Shown one piece after another: positions 43,650 through 53,436 of a DNA stretch of 64,000 nt. Both the position numbers and the translations under genes were made by a program. Under the pieces are notes generated by a model. That model had not been told where the DNA came from, did no database searches, and worked only from the letters and a program-made list of their open reading frames with translations. The stretch comes from Actinotalea alkalitolerans (GTDB lineage: Bacteria; Actinomycetota; Actinomycetes; Actinomycetales; Cellulomonadaceae): assembly GCF_023369855.1 (NCBI RefSeq), contig NZ_JAMBPP010000003.1, forward strand, positions 124,001-188,000. Direction: 5' to 3'. Position 1 is the stretch's first letter. Each line of letters starts with the position of its first letter.

Positions 43650-43710
43650 CGTGTGTCCTTGTCTGTGGGTCCGGAGTTCCAGGGCCGTCACGCGGCCCGC
43701 TGGACGGGTG

Positions 43711-44784
43711 TCAGCTCGCGGGCTTGTCGTCCGCAGCAGGCTCGGACACGCCGGGGACCAGGGCAGCCGGGGCTGCGTCCTGACCGACGACGGCTGCGGC
43801 CTCGGGGGCACCGGACGGCGTGGCCTCGACAGCGGGGTTCTCGACCTCGGCGTCAGAGGGGACCACGTCGGCCTCGACGGCCGGCTCGGGGCCGTCGGAC
43901 GGCTCGGTGTGCACCTCGGCAGCAGCCGGGGCCGCCTCGGCAGCGGGGGTCGCCTCAGCAGCCGGGGCTGCCTCAGCAGCCGGGGTCGCCTCAGCGGCCG
44001 GGGTCGCCTCGGATCCGGCGAGCAGCTCGCGCTCCCACTCGGCGAGCGGCTCGGCCTCGGTGGCCGTGCCCTCCGCGGCGGCCGTACGCCCCGAGTGACG
44101 AGCGATCAGACCTTCGGCGGCTGCGTCGGCGATGACTCGCGTCAGCAGCGTGACGGCACGGATCGCGTCGTCGTTGCCCGGGATCTGGTAGTCGACCATG
44201 TCGGGGTCGCAGTTGGTGTCGAGGATCGCGACGACCGGGATGCCGAGCTTGCGCGCCTCGTCGACCGCCAGGTGCTCCTTGTTGGTGTCGACGATCCACA
44301 CGGCCGAGGGCACCTTGGCCATGTCGCGGATGCCGCCGAGGGTCTTGGCGAGCTTGTCGCGCTCGCGACGCATGATGAGCAGCTCCTTCTTGGTGAAGGC
44401 ACTGCCGGCGACGTCGGCGAAGTCGATCTCCTCGAGCTCCTTGAGGCGCTGGAGACGCTTGTTGACGGTGGTGAAGTTGGTGAGCATCCCACCGAGCCAG
44501 CGCTGGTTCACGTAGGGCATGCCGACACGGGCAGCCTGCTCGGCGACGGGCTCCTGCGCCTGCTTCTTGGTCCCGACGAAGAGGATGGTGCCACCGTGGG
44601 CGACCGTCTCCTTGACGAACTCGTAGGCGCGGTCGATGTACGACAGCGACTGCTGCAGGTCGACGATGTAGATGCCGTTGCGCTCGGTGAAGATGAACCG
44701 CTTCATCTTCGGGTTCCAACGACGGGTCTGGTGCCCGAAGTGGACACCGCTCTCGAGCAGCTGGCGCATGGTCACGACGGCCAT
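43711..44784 (-). CDS. rpsB: 30S ribosomal protein S2 with long acidic C-terminal extension
   Basis: S2 binds the 30S back and is needed for S1 or mRNA binding. Residues 1-225 are a normal S2: [69 protein letters not shown] and [15 protein letters not shown]. Residues about 226-357 are an Ala/Pro/Glu-rich tail with five tandem A-(T/A)-P-A-A-E units (coding 43930-44015), likely disordered. GGAAGGA lies 7 nt before the ATG. Such tails occur in some actinobacteria; this one is long. Confidence 0.96.
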   Translation of the reverse strand: MAVVTMRQLLESGVHFGHQTRRWNPKMKRFIFTERNGIYIVDLQQSLSYIDRAYEFVKETVAHGGTILFVGTKKQAQEPVAEQAARVGMPYVNQRWLGGMLTNFTTVNKRLQRLKELEEIDFADVAGSAFTKKELLIMRRERDKLAKTLGGIRDMAKVPSAVWIVDTNKEHLAVDEARKLGIPVVAILDTNCDPDMVDYQIPGNDDAIRAVTLLTRVIADAAAEGLIARHSGRTAAAEGTATEAEPLAEWERELLAGSEATPAAEATPAAEAAPAAEATPAAEAAPAAAEVHTEPSDGPEPAVEADVVPSDAEVENPAVEATPSGAPEAAAVVGQDAAPAALVPGVSEPAADDKPAS

Positions 44785-45168
44785 GGCACGTCCTTCCGGC
44801 GCACCCCGTGGGGGCACGCGTCATTCGGCGGCTCCCGCACGTGCGGGATCCGCATCCGGTTGTCGGCGGCGGTCGGGTGACCGGACGCCCCTGACGCCAC
44901 GTGGCACCGACACCGGGACGTACCCGGACCGCTGTCGGCACACACCCCCGGCACCGGCGCGAACCGGCATCACCTCGGGGAAAGATGGCGTGCGATGTCA
45001 CCCGGCGGACCGGGCGCAGCAGCGATCCTACCGGACGTCCGCCGGCCCACGGTGCACCACGTGACATCGTCCGCCGGCCCGGTCCACAAGGTCGGCCGTG
45101 CTACACCCTTCCACCGGGGACGCAGGCCGACCCGCGCTGGGCCCGGCAGTCAGGATGCAGTGCTCTCC
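44785..45168. other. 384-bp divergent intergenic region between rpsB and the M23 gene
   Basis: I see no gene here. It holds a 22-bp near-perfect palindrome at 44830-44851, centred on CCCGCACGTGCGGG, 45-66 nt above the rpsB start. S2 represses its own mRNA in E. coli, so a leader structure is plausible but unproven. Two direct copies of GTCCGCCGGCCC lie at 45037-45048 and 45069-45080. The M23 reading frame is open upstream to 44995, but that stretch has no signal-peptide-like start. Confidence 0.55.
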
Positions 45169-45753
45169 ATGCTCATCTCGGCGCACACCTCGTGGAGGAT
45201 CGCTCTCGCCACGCTGACCGTCGTCCTCACCGTCCCCGGCCTCCTGCCCGTGCTGCCTGCCGAAGCCTCGGGCCAGGTTCGTGCTGCGACGTCGGGAGCC
45301 TCACCGACGGCGCCCCGCACCGCAGACCGATGGGCGCCACGGGAGGGATCGCACGAGCTCCCGCTACCCGTACCCGTGACCCTGCTCAGGCCGTTCACCG
45401 CCCCGGCCACCCGGTGGGGACCCGGGCACCGAGGGGTCGACCTCGCCGCGACCACGGGAGCGTCGATCATGGCGCCGGCGGACGGTGTCGTGAGCTTCGC
45501 GGGTCACGTGGTCGACCGTGGAGTACTGACGCTCACCCACCCGGACGGCACGAGGTCGTCCTTCGAGCCGGTCGACGCGGTGGTCGACCTTGGTGCAGCG
45601 GTCAGCCGCGGCGAGACCGTCGCGACGCTCCAGGCCGGACCCTCGCACTGCCCGGGCGTCCCATGCCTGCACTGGGGGGTGCGCCGAGGGCCCGACTACG
45701 TGGACCCCCTGGGGCTCGTCGCCGGGACCGGCCCGGTGGTCCTGCTCCCGTGA
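45169..45753 (+). CDS. Secreted M23-family peptidoglycan endopeptidase-like protein
   Basis: A 194-residue exported protein. The ATG at 45169 gives a good signal peptide: a hydrophobic stretch ALATLTVVLTVPGLLPVLPA, then AEA. The M23 domain has the first zinc ligands in GHRGVDLAA (HxxxD), the strands SIMAPADGVVSFAGHV and LTLTHPDGTRSSFEP, and the last zinc histidine in CLHWGVRRGPDYVDPL. The usual HxH is here C-x-H (see findings), so hydrolysis is uncertain. Convergent with the sigma gene, 2 nt apart. Confidence 0.87.
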   Translation: MLISAHTSWRIALATLTVVLTVPGLLPVLPAEASGQVRAATSGASPTAPRTADRWAPREGSHELPLPVPVTLLRPFTAPATRWGPGHRGVDLAATTGASIMAPADGVVSFAGHVVDRGVLTLTHPDGTRSSFEPVDAVVDLGAAVSRGETVATLQAGPSHCPGVPCLHWGVRRGPDYVDPLGLVAGTGPVVLLP

Positions 45754-45755
45754 GG

Positions 45756-46619
45756 TCAGCCGTGCTCGACCTCGTGCAACGTGGTGCGGAGCCTGAGCAT
45801 CGCGGCGGTGTGCATCTGCGAGATGCGCGACTCGGTCACACCCAGGACCCGTCCGATCTCCGCGAGCGTCATGTTCTCGTAGTAGTAGAGGACCAGGACG
45901 ATCTTCTCGCGCTCGCCGAGGCGCTCGATCGCCCGGGCCAGCATGAGCTTGGTCTCCTGCGCCTCGACCGACCCCGCCGGATCGGTGGCCATCGGGTCCT
46001 CGAGGGTGTCGAGCAGCGAGAGCGAGTCACCCCGTTCGGAGCCGGCGCCCAGGATCTCGTCGAGAGCGGCGACGTTGACCGTCGACAGCTGCGTGAAGAC
46101 CGCCCGGAGGTCTCCCACGCCCATCTCGAGCCGGTCGGCGACCTCCTGCTCGGACGGTGTGCGCCGCAGCTCGCTCTCGAGCTCGGCGTACGCACGGTCC
46201 ACCGCACGCGCCTTGGTCCGGACCGACCGAGGGATCCAGTCGATCGCCCGGAGCTCGTCGATGATCGCGCCGCGGATGCGAGAGCTCGCATAGGTCTCGA
46301 ACTTCACCGCACGATCCGTCTCGTACTTCTCGATCGCGTCGATCAACCCGAACATCCCGTACGAGACAAGGTCCGCCTGCTCGACGGTCGAGGGCATACC
46401 GGCACCGACGCGACCCGCGACCATCGTCACCAACGGTGCGTAGTGCAGGATCAGCCGCTCGCGTGCGGCACGGTCACCGGACTCCTTGAAGACCGACCAG
46501 AGCGAGTCGATCGTCAGCACGTCGCCCACCCCCCCGACGAGGTGCGGGCGTGGCACGGTCGTCACCGGTGGTCGTGTGGAGATGATCTCCGGGGCCTGGG
46601 CACGGGCCTGGGCTGACAT
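45756..46619 (-). CDS. FliA/WhiG-family RNA polymerase sigma factor (sigma-28 type)
   Basis: A 287-residue sigma factor. Region 2 is clear ([57 protein letters not shown]), region 3 includes [18 protein letters not shown], and region 4 has [20 protein letters not shown] and [16 protein letters not shown]. It would direct flagellar or developmental genes; in motile Micrococcales it is the FliA role. GAGGGG lies 9 nt above the ATG at 46619; the ATG at 46628 has no spacing for that site. It follows xerC by 13 nt. Confidence 0.92.
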   Translation of the reverse strand: MSAQARAQAPEIISTRPPVTTVPRPHLVGGVGDVLTIDSLWSVFKESGDRAARERLILHYAPLVTMVAGRVGAGMPSTVEQADLVSYGMFGLIDAIEKYETDRAVKFETYASSRIRGAIIDELRAIDWIPRSVRTKARAVDRAYAELESELRRTPSEQEVADRLEMGVGDLRAVFTQLSTVNVAALDEILGAGSERGDSLSLLDTLEDPMATDPAGSVEAQETKLMLARAIERLGEREKIVLVLYYYENMTLAEIGRVLGVTESRISQMHTAAMLRLRTTLHEVEHG

Positions 46620-46632
46620 GTCTCGCATCCCC

Positions 46633-47559
46633 TCAGGCACGTGGGTGGGCTTGGCTGTACGACTGGCGGAGCCGGTCGGCACTGACGTGGGTGTACCGCT
46701 GCGTGGTGGCAAGGCTCGCATGACCGAGGATCTCCTGGACGCTGCGCAGGTCAGACCCCCCGTTCAGCAGGTGGGTCGCCGCGGTGTGCCGCAGACCGTG
46801 CGGGGCGAGGTCCTCGACCCCGGCCAGAGCGGCCGCACGGTGCACGACCTCACGCAGCTGGCGCTGGTCCGCGCGCCGACCCCGCCGACCGATCAGGAGG
46901 GCGGGACCCGAGGTGGGGGTCGCCAGCCGTGGGCGAGCGTCCTGGACCCACCGGTCCAGGGCGCGGGCGGCCGGGACGCCGAACGGCACCACGCGCTCCT
47001 TCGAGCCCTTGCCCATGACTCGCAGCAGCCGGCTCGGGGCGTCGACGTCGTCGAGGTCGACCGATGCGAGCTCACCGACGCGGACACCGGTGGCGTAGAG
47101 CAGCTCAAGGGTCACCCAGTCGCGCACCGTCAGCGGGTCCTCGTCGACCGCGTCACGCGCCGCGTCCAGCAGGCGCCGGGCGGGCTCGACCGCGAGCGCG
47201 GAGGGAAGCGCCCCGCCGGGCTGCGCGGTGACCAGCCGGGCCGCCGGGTCGGTCACCAGGTGACCGGACTGCTCGGCCCACGCGTAGAAGGCGCGCACCG
47301 CCGCACCCCGACGGGCCACCGTCGACCGCGCGAGACCGTTCGAGACCATCGACGCGAGCCAGGCGCGGAGCAACGTCAGGTCGACCTGCGACCACTCCAC
47401 GCCACGCCGACGGGCGAAACCCACGAGGTGGTTCACGTCGCCCAGATAGGCCCGGGTGGTGTGGGCGGAGAGCCCGCGCGCAGCCGTCAGGTGGGCCGCG
47501 AAGCCGGCCACGACCTCGTGCGAGGTCATGGCAGCGGGCGCTGCCACCGTCGGGTTCAT
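46633..47559 (-). CDS. xerC: Tyrosine recombinase XerC
   Basis: XerC/D-type recombinases resolve chromosome dimers at dif. The 308-residue protein has a SAM-like N-terminal domain ([20 protein letters not shown]) and the catalytic set: R in [10 protein letters not shown] in [11 protein letters not shown], HxxR in [13 protein letters not shown] in [16 protein letters not shown] with the final tyrosine. It is single-copy, in a housekeeping operon, and not beside phage genes, so a prophage integrase is unlikely. In-frame ATGs at 47580 and 47529 are alternatives. Confidence 0.94.
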   Translation of the reverse strand: MNPTVAAPAAMTSHEVVAGFAAHLTAARGLSAHTTRAYLGDVNHLVGFARRRGVEWSQVDLTLLRAWLASMVSNGLARSTVARRGAAVRAFYAWAEQSGHLVTDPAARLVTAQPGGALPSALAVEPARRLLDAARDAVDEDPLTVRDWVTLELLYATGVRVGELASVDLDDVDAPSRLLRVMGKGSKERVVPFGVPAARALDRWVQDARPRLATPTSGPALLIGRRGRRADQRQLREVVHRAAALAGVEDLAPHGLRHTAATHLLNGGSDLRSVQEILGHASLATTQRYTHVSADRLRQSYSQAHPRA

Positions 47560-47611
47560 GGTCCTACCGTGGCGTGTCATCGAGGAGGTCACAAGCAGGA
47601 ACACCGAGACT

Positions 47612-48865
47612 TCACCCGGTATGTGATGTCATTGGCATCCCACCCGCCTGGCTCGTCCCCAAATGTCCGTTGTGCTCACGGACGTGGTGGCGACGGCGTC
47701 GCCACCCTCGGGCGTCCTGCTCCGCGAGTCCGGCCACCTCGAGCGCCCCCAGGGCGGCCCTGACCTCGCCGACCGTCAGTCCTGCGACACGGCACAGGGT
47801 CTCGACCACCGCGCCACGCACTGATGGCAGGGCGTCCAGCGTCCGCCGCTGCGTGTCGCTCAGGCCGTCGACGTCGGAGGGGGTCGCCGGTCGGTCACCC
47901 ACGAGGTCACAGCCCGCACGACCGACCAGCTCGAGGACCTCGGCTGCGTCCGTGACGCACACGGCACTGCCCTCGCGCAGGAGACGGTGGCAGCCCGCGG
48001 ACGCCATCGAGGTCACCGGCCCGGGTACCGCACCGACCGGACGCAGCAGGCCTGCGGCGTGGCCCGCCGTGTTCAACGCCCCCGATCTCCAGGCCGCCTC
48101 GACCACCACGGCGCCCGCACTGACGGCTGCGATGAGCCGGTTGCGTTGGAGGAAGCGCGAGCGGGTCGGCGTGCTGCCCGGCGGTACCTCGCTGATCACT
48201 GCACCACCACGATCGGTGATCGCCGCGAGCAGCCGCACATTGCCTGCGGGGTAGGGCCGGTCGAGCCCTCCGGCGAGCACGGCCACCGTCGGGCCTCCCG
48301 CTGCCAGGGCAGCCCGGTGAGCCACCGCGTCGATCCCGTAGGCGCCCCCCGAGACCACGGCACGCCTTGCGCCCACTACCCCCGCACCGATCTCGGACGC
48401 GACGTGCTCGCCGTAGGCGGTGCACGCGCGCGCCCCGATCACGGCCACCGAGCCGGCCAGCACCGCTGCCAGGTCGCCCTCGCCACGCACCCACAGGCAG
48501 TGCGGTGCCGCAGCTCCGAGGTCGTCCAGACCCCCGGGCCACTCAGGGTGTCCGGGCACCAGCACCCGACCTCCGAGCCTCTCGATCGCCGCGAGGTCCT
48601 GCCCCAGACGCAGAGCCCGCCACCGCGGCGCCCAGCGTGCACCGGCGACACCGAGACGTCGTACCGCCTCGGGCGGCAGGTCACGGAGCCCGTCGAGATC
48701 CGGCGGGCCACCCCTCTCCAGGCTCGCCACACCGTTCTGCAACCAGGCCAGCGCCTCGACCGCCCCCAGTGCGGCGACCAGCGCGCCCGCCACGAGGTCA
48801 CCAGGCTCGGCGAGCCTGCTCCACGCGGTGCGGGCCACGATCTCGGCGGCATCCGGGCCGTTCAC
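47612..48865 (-). CDS. dprA: DNA-processing protein DprA
   Basis: DprA loads RecA on incoming single-stranded DNA during transformation and may have another role in non-competent species. The 417-residue protein has a Rossmann-like core: VAVIGARACTAYGEHVASEI, RAVVSGGAYGIDAVAHRAAL, VLAGGLDRPYPAGN, RFLQRNRLIAAVSAGAVVVEA and a C-terminal winged-helix (DMT-like) region. The GTG overlaps the comM stop (GTGA). Confidence 0.94.
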   Translation of the reverse strand: MNGPDAAEIVARTAWSRLAEPGDLVAGALVAALGAVEALAWLQNGVASLERGGPPDLDGLRDLPPEAVRRLGVAGARWAPRWRALRLGQDLAAIERLGGRVLVPGHPEWPGGLDDLGAAAPHCLWVRGEGDLAAVLAGSVAVIGARACTAYGEHVASEIGAGVVGARRAVVSGGAYGIDAVAHRAALAAGGPTVAVLAGGLDRPYPAGNVRLLAAITDRGGAVISEVPPGSTPTRSRFLQRNRLIAAVSAGAVVVEAAWRSGALNTAGHAAGLLRPVGAVPGPVTSMASAGCHRLLREGSAVCVTDAAEVLELVGRAGCDLVGDRPATPSDVDGLSDTQRRTLDALPSVRGAVVETLCRVAGLTVGEVRAALGALEVAGLAEQDARGWRRRRHHVREHNGHLGTSQAGGMPMTSHTG

Positions 48866-50394
48866 GCTCCCACCTGACCCCGGGTACGCAGCAGCAGTGC
48901 CTGGCCGACCTGCTCGCGACCCGGCCGGTCGCACCCGGCGAGGTCCGCCAACGTCCACGCGACCTTCAGCACGCGGTCGACGCCCCGCAGGCTGAGCAGC
49001 CCGGAGTCCAGCGCGCGCTCGAGGTCACGGTGGCCAGGCCCCGGTGCAGCGTGCGCGCGCAGCCACGAGCCCGGGACCTCGGCGTTCGTGGTCCAAGGTG
49101 TCCCCACGAGCCGCTCCGCGGCCACCGCCCGGGCTCGAGCGACCCGCGCGGCCACCGACGCCGACGTCTCCGGGGCGCCGCCGTCGAGCCTGTCGGCCCG
49201 TGAGACGGGGAGCACCTCGAGCTGGACGTCAACGCGGTCCAGCAGCGGGCCGGAAAGCCGGGAGAAGTATCGCCGGCGCGCCAGCGCTGAGCACGTGCAC
49301 TCGAGCCCCTTGCCGACCGCGCGCCCGCACGGGCACGGGTTGGCAGCCAGGACGAGCTGGAACCGCGCCGGGTACCGTGCGGTGCCACCGGCACGGTGGA
49401 TCACCATCTCGCCGTGCTCGAGAGGTTGGCGCAGCGTCTGGAGCACCCGGGGTGAGAACTCCGGCGCCTCGTCCATGAACAGCACACCCCGGTGGGCCCG
49501 CGACGCAGCCCCGGGCCGTGGCAGACCGCTGCCTCCGCCCACCACGGCCGCCGGGGTGGCGGTGTGGTGCGGGTCCTCGAACGGCGGCCGCCGGAGCAGG
49601 CCGTCCCCCGCCTCGAAGGTCCCGGCCACCGAGTGGACGGCTGTGACCTCGACTGCTGCCGCCTCGTCGAGGTCGGGAAGGAGCCCCGGCAGACGAGCGG
49701 CCAGCATCGTCTTGCCAGCACCCGGCGGGCCCACCATCAGCAGGTGGTGACCACCCGCGGCAGCGACCTCGATGGCCCACCGCGCCGCCCGCTGGCCGAT
49801 CACCTCTCCCAGATCGGGGACATGGACGGGACGGACCGTCTCGTGCACCTGGATGACCGGGAGCACCGTGGGGACCTCGACCTCGGCTCCATAGCTGTGT
49901 GCCACCTCGGCGAGGGTGGACGCTCCCACGACGCGGGCACCTGGAACGAGCCGCGCCTCGTCGGCGTTGGCCGTCGGGACGACCACCCGCGGGTGCCCGG
50001 CAGCGACCGCCGCCGCGACCGCGGGCAGTACGCCGCGGACCGGACGCAGCCGACCGTCCAGCCCGAGCTCACCGAGGTGGACCGCCAGGCTCGTCGAGGC
50101 CGGGTCGCAGATCCCGGCTGCCGCGAGCGTGGCCACCGCGATCGCCAGGTCGAAGGACGCCCCGGCCTTGGGCAGCGCGGCCGGGGAGAGGTTGACGGTG
50201 ATCCTACGGTTCGGCCACGGCATTCCCGAGGAGCTCACTGCCGCACGCACCCGGTCACGCGCCTCGGCCAGCGACGCGTCCGGCAGGCCGACCAGCGTGA
50301 AGGCAGGGAGCGAGGCCGCGAGGTGCGCCTCGACCTCGACGAGATGACCGGTCAGCCCGACGAGGGAGACCGCGAAGGTGCGCCCCAGGCTCAT
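48862..50394 (-). CDS. comM: YifB/ComM family Mg-chelatase-like AAA+ ATPase
   Basis: ComM is a hexameric branch-migration helicase in natural transformation. The 510-residue protein has the N-terminal ChlI domain (AFTLVGLPDASLAEARDRV, ITVNLSPAALPKAGASFDL), Walker A GPPGAGKTMLA, Walker B GVLFMDEAPEFSPRVLQ, and zinc-like cysteines in NPCPCG and CTCS. The C-terminal helix is RVLKVAWTLADLAG. The ATG overlaps the yraN stop (ATGA). Part of a yraN-comM-dprA-xerC-sigma operon. Confidence 0.95.
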   Translation of the reverse strand: MSLGRTFAVSLVGLTGHLVEVEAHLAASLPAFTLVGLPDASLAEARDRVRAAVSSSGMPWPNRRITVNLSPAALPKAGASFDLAIAVATLAAAGICDPASTSLAVHLGELGLDGRLRPVRGVLPAVAAAVAAGHPRVVVPTANADEARLVPGARVVGASTLAEVAHSYGAEVEVPTVLPVIQVHETVRPVHVPDLGEVIGQRAARWAIEVAAAGGHHLLMVGPPGAGKTMLAARLPGLLPDLDEAAAVEVTAVHSVAGTFEAGDGLLRRPPFEDPHHTATPAAVVGGGSGLPRPGAASRAHRGVLFMDEAPEFSPRVLQTLRQPLEHGEMVIHRAGGTARYPARFQLVLAANPCPCGRAVGKGLECTCSALARRRYFSRLSGPLLDRVDVQLEVLPVSRADRLDGGAPETSASVAARVARARAVAAERLVGTPWTTNAEVPGSWLRAHAAPGPGHRDLERALDSGLLSLRGVDRVLKVAWTLADLAGCDRPGREQVGQALLLRTRGQVGA

Positions 50395-50750
50395 CGGACC
50401 ACGCCGCGCAGGTGCTCGACCTGTGCGGACCCCTGACGCGGCAGGACCACGGCGATCACGTCGATCCGCACCCCCCGCGGGTGCAGGTCGTGGGCGTCGA
50501 GCCACTGCGCGGCGAGCCGTCGCAGCCGAGCGAGCTTGGCCGCCGTCACCGCCTCGGCGGGATACCCGAACCCGGTACCCCGTCGGGTCTTGACCTCGAC
50601 CACGACCAGCTCGTCGCCTTCGAGGGCGACGATGTCGACCTCCCCCGACGCACCCCGCCAGTTGCGATCCACGACGTCCCACCCGGCCTGGACCAGGTGG
50701 TGTGCCGCGACGTTCTCCCCGTACCGCCCGACGGCGTCCTTGGCCCTCAT
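50391..50750 (-). CDS. yraN: YraN family endonuclease-fold protein
   Basis: A 119-residue UPF0102 protein with a Holliday-junction-resolvase-like fold. KDAVGRYGENVAAHHLVQAG, the RNWRGASGEVDIVALEG strand with E/D and VVVEVKTRR form the putative active site (E-x-D-x-E-x-K). GGAGGTGG is just above the ATG at 50750. Almost always next to comM and rnhB; function unresolved. Confidence 0.93.
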   Translation of the reverse strand: MRAKDAVGRYGENVAAHHLVQAGWDVVDRNWRGASGEVDIVALEGDELVVVEVKTRRGTGFGYPAEAVTAAKLARLRRLAAQWLDAHDLHPRGVRIDVIAVVLPRQGSAQVEHLRGVVR

Positions 50751-50859
50751 GCGACCACCTCCGAGGCAACCCTGCGGCAGACGCGGAGGCGCGCCTGAGA
50801 GGAACCGGCCCCGCTGAGGACGACTGAGTCCGTCCACCGACCTGTGGAGGGCTCAGGTG

Positions 50860-51183
50860 TCAGCGGCGGAAGCCACCGCCCTCGGGGAGGTCGAGCTCAG
50901 CCTTGGCCAGCTCCTCGACGTTGACGTCCTTGAAGGTCACCACCCGCACGGACTTCACGAACCGCGCCGACCGGTAGACGTCCCAGACCCACGCGTCGGT
51001 CAGGGTGAGCTCGAAGTACACCTCACCCGCCGCCGATCGGACCTGCAGATCCACCTGGTTGGCCAGGTAGAAGCGGCGCTCGGTCTCCACGACGTAGGCG
51101 AACAGGCCCACCACGTCGCGGTACTCGCGGTAGAGGGCGAGCTCCATGTCGGTCTCGTAGTTCTCGAGGTCCTCAGCACTCAC
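50860..51183 (-). CDS. DUF2469 protein
   Basis: A 107-residue soluble protein highly conserved across actinobacteria: SAEDLENYETDMELALYREY, VVETERRFYLANQVDLQ, GEVYFELTLTDAWVWDVYR and VVTFKDVNVEEL. The GTG at 51183 gives the family N-terminus (VSAEDL). The nearby ATG at 51201 would add six residues. It regularly sits between rnhB and yraN. Function unknown. Confidence 0.9.
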   Translation of the reverse strand: MSAEDLENYETDMELALYREYRDVVGLFAYVVETERRFYLANQVDLQVRSAAGEVYFELTLTDAWVWDVYRSARFVKSVRVVTFKDVNVEELAKAELDLPEGGGFRR

Positions 51184-51232
51184 CCGACCATCATGGACCA
51201 TCGGGCGCCTGGCGCCGCCTCGAGGGGGATCG

Positions 51233-51997
51233 TCACACCTCGGTCGGCAGCGCGACCTGCTCGGGCTGGGCGGTCCAGCCCGTCTCGAGACCGGGCAGGC
51301 GCCAGCTGCGCCGATGCTCGGTGCACGCCCCGACCCGACGCAGCGCCTCGATGTGCCCGGGGCTCGCGTACCCCTTGTTCTCGTCCCAGAGGTAGCGCGG
51401 GTGGTCGCGCGCGAGCGCGACCATGAGCGCGTCACGCTCGCACTTGGCGAGCACGCTCGCGGCGGCCACCGACGCGCAGACCTGGTCGGCCCTGACCTTG
51501 GTGCGCACCGCCGGCTCGAGCCTCGTCATGGTCGGCGACGGCGCGCCCGCGCCGGGGCGCTCCTGCTCAGGCGAGGGCGGCGGCGCAGCACCGAGGTCGA
51601 AGAGGGTGGGCTGGACCGGCTCCCGGAGCCAGTTGTGCGAGCCGTCCAGCAGGACGACGTCGACCTCCACCGCGAGGTCGGCCAGTGCGCGTCGACCGGC
51701 CAGCCGCAGGGCGGCGATGATGCCGATGCTGTCGATCTCCTGCGGTGAGGCGTGACCGACCGCGCGGGCGACCCCCCAGCGACCCAGAGCCGGGAGCAGC
51801 CTCTCGCGGGCCGAGGGGCTGAGCAGCTTGGAGTCGGCGACCCCGGCCGGGCACGCCCGGGTCCGCAGGTCGACCGCCACCGCACCGACGCTGACCGGAC
51901 CGGCGAGCGCGCCGCGTCCGACCTCGTCCATCCCGACCACCAGACGTGCCCCGCTGCGCAGCAGTGCACGCTCGTGACGCAGGTCCGGCCGCCTCAC
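51233..51997 (-). CDS. rnhB: Ribonuclease HII
   Basis: RNase HII nicks 5' of ribonucleotides in DNA. The 254-residue protein has [20 protein letters not shown] with the metal-binding Asp and Glu, [27 protein letters not shown] (catalytic Asp) and the DxxxAxxSxxAKxxRD-like end ([22 protein letters not shown]). A Pro/Gly-rich insertion of about 30 residues follows [13 protein letters not shown]. The GTG overlaps the lepB stop (GTGA). Confidence 0.94.
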   Translation of the reverse strand: MRRPDLRHERALLRSGARLVVGMDEVGRGALAGPVSVGAVAVDLRTRACPAGVADSKLLSPSARERLLPALGRWGVARAVGHASPQEIDSIGIIAALRLAGRRALADLAVEVDVVLLDGSHNWLREPVQPTLFDLGAAPPPSPEQERPGAGAPSPTMTRLEPAVRTKVRADQVCASVAAASVLAKCERDALMVALARDHPRYLWDENKGYASPGHIEALRRVGACTEHRRSWRLPGLETGWTAQPEQVALPTEV

Positions 51998-52791
51998 GGC
52001 TCGGGGACCTGCTCGAAGGTCGACCCGGCCGAGCGGATCACGCTCCACCGGTCGATCGGCCAGACGGTCACGAAGGAGACTCCGACGACGTTCTCCACCG
52101 GGATGCTCCCACCCCCGGGGTCGCCCTGCTTGTACCGGGAGTCCTGGGAGTTCTGGCGGTTGTCCCCCATCACCCACACCCCCGAGGTGGGCACCACGGC
52201 GGTGAACTCGATCTCGCTCGGCCGCGAACCGGGGGCCAGGTACTCCTCGTCGAGCGGCACCCCGTTGACGGTCAGACGTCCGGCCTCGTCGCAGCACTCG
52301 ACGACATCTCCGGGCAGGCCGACCACCCGCTTGATGAGGTGCTCGCCGGAGTCCTGTGGCACCAGGCCGATGAACGTCAGCCCGGTCGTGAGCGCCTCGC
52401 GCCAGGCTGGCTGCGGCGGGTCCTGCGAGGGCGGGAGCCAACCACCCGGGTCCTTGAAGACCACGATGTCGCCGCGGTTCATCTCGAAGGGACCGGGGGC
52501 GAGCTTGTTCACCAGCACCCGGTCACCGATCAGCAGCGTGGGCTCCATCGAGCTGCTCGGGATGAAGAAGGCCTGGACCAAGAAGGTCTTGATGAGCAGG
52601 GAGAGAACAAGGGCGCTCCCGACGATCAGGAACGTCTCTCGCAGCCACGCTGCGAGCCCGCCACCGCGCCGTGGCGGGGGGGCCGCCGGGCCCGTCCCCG
52701 AGGGGTCGTGGTGGGCAGCGCCGGGCACAGAGGCAGGCGGCAGGTCGTCGCTGCGCTGGGCCGACGCATGACGGGGGGGCACGCGGTCCAC
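51994..52791 (-). CDS. lepB: Signal peptidase I
   Basis: LepB removes signal peptides of secreted proteins. The 265-residue protein has a Pro-rich cytosolic start, one membrane helix ([20 protein letters not shown]), the catalytic serine in [15 protein letters not shown], the catalytic lysine in [14 protein letters not shown], and the [11 protein letters not shown] box. GAGGAG lies about 9 nt above the GTG at 52791. Cotranscribed with rnhB; rplS is upstream. Confidence 0.95.
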   Translation of the reverse strand: MDRVPPRHASAQRSDDLPPASVPGAAHHDPSGTGPAAPPPRRGGGLAAWLRETFLIVGSALVLSLLIKTFLVQAFFIPSSSMEPTLLIGDRVLVNKLAPGPFEMNRGDIVVFKDPGGWLPPSQDPPQPAWREALTTGLTFIGLVPQDSGEHLIKRVVGLPGDVVECCDEAGRLTVNGVPLDEEYLAPGSRPSEIEFTAVVPTSGVWVMGDNRQNSQDSRYKQGDPGGGSIPVENVVGVSFVTVWPIDRWSVIRSAGSTFEQVPEP

Positions 52792-52866
52792 TGTGCCACG
52801 CTCCTCGAGCCGTTGGGTGGTGCGACCGACGAGCGGGCAGCCTCCCGCGACCGGTGCACCGGAGCA

Positions 52867-52904
52867 CGGACGGGGGGACCTCCCGAAGGTGGTCCCCCCG
52901 TCCG
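52867..52904 (-). terminator. Hairpin after rplS
   Basis: CGGACGGGGGGACC (52867-52880) pairs perfectly with GGTCCCCCCGTCCG (52891-52904) around a 10-nt loop, 18 nt beyond the rplS stop. Confidence 0.8.
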
Positions 52905-52922
52905 GGGTGCGCTGAGCAGCGC

Positions 52923-53282
52923 CTACCTGGGAGCAGGCGTCTCGCGCTTCTCCTTGATCTTGGCCTTCTTGCCGCGCAGCTTGCGCAGGTAGTAGAGCTT
53001 CGCGCGCCGCACGTCACCACGGGTGACGACCTCGACCGAGTCGAGGGTCGGGGAGTGCACCGGGAAGGTCCGCTCGACACCGACCCCGAAGCTGATCTTG
53101 CGGATGGTGAAGGTCTCGCGGACCCCACCACCCTGACGGGCGATCACGACGCCCTGGAACGCCTGGACACGCGAGCGCGTGCCCTCGACGACCTTGACGT
53201 TGACCTTGAGCGTGTCGCCCGGGCGGAAGTCCGGGATGTCGGAGCGCAGCGAGGCTGCGTCGACCGAGTCGAGAATGTGCAT
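52923..53282 (-). CDS. rplS: 50S ribosomal protein L19
   Basis: L19 lies at the subunit interface. The 119-residue protein begins [19 protein letters not shown] and has the signature [40 protein letters not shown] and [20 protein letters not shown]. The ATG at 53282 matches the family; the longer in-frame extension is not conserved. It usually follows trmD, here with a 154-bp gap, so it may have its own promoter. Confidence 0.96.
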   Translation of the reverse strand: MHILDSVDAASLRSDIPDFRPGDTLKVNVKVVEGTRSRVQAFQGVVIARQGGGVRETFTIRKISFGVGVERTFPVHSPTLDSVEVVTRGDVRRAKLYYLRKLRGKKAKIKEKRETPAPR

Positions 53283-53436
53283 GAGTGTCACTTCCCCGCC
53301 CTGCCACAGGTCAGGCGCGAATGTCACGGGCAGCAAGCCGCCACGTCCGGTTCGGGACTGGTGCGTCCGTCGTACTCACAGAGCGGCCGTGACCGTCTCC
53401 CCTGTGGCAGAGACGCAGCCGACACACACCAGAGGG

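Noticed and set aside
45037-45080. Direct repeats of GTCCGCCGGCCC as a mobile-element or regulatory mark
   Set aside because: Only two copies in very GC-rich DNA, with no inverted ends or transposase. Recorded in the intergenic entry only.
46633-47559. Phage or island integrase
   Set aside because: The tyrosine recombinase has XerC length and a housekeeping operon context, with no tRNA, attachment repeat or phage gene near it.
50751-50859. Gene or terminator between yraN and the DUF2469 gene
   Set aside because: The 109-bp gap has no plausible start and no stem longer than a few base pairs.
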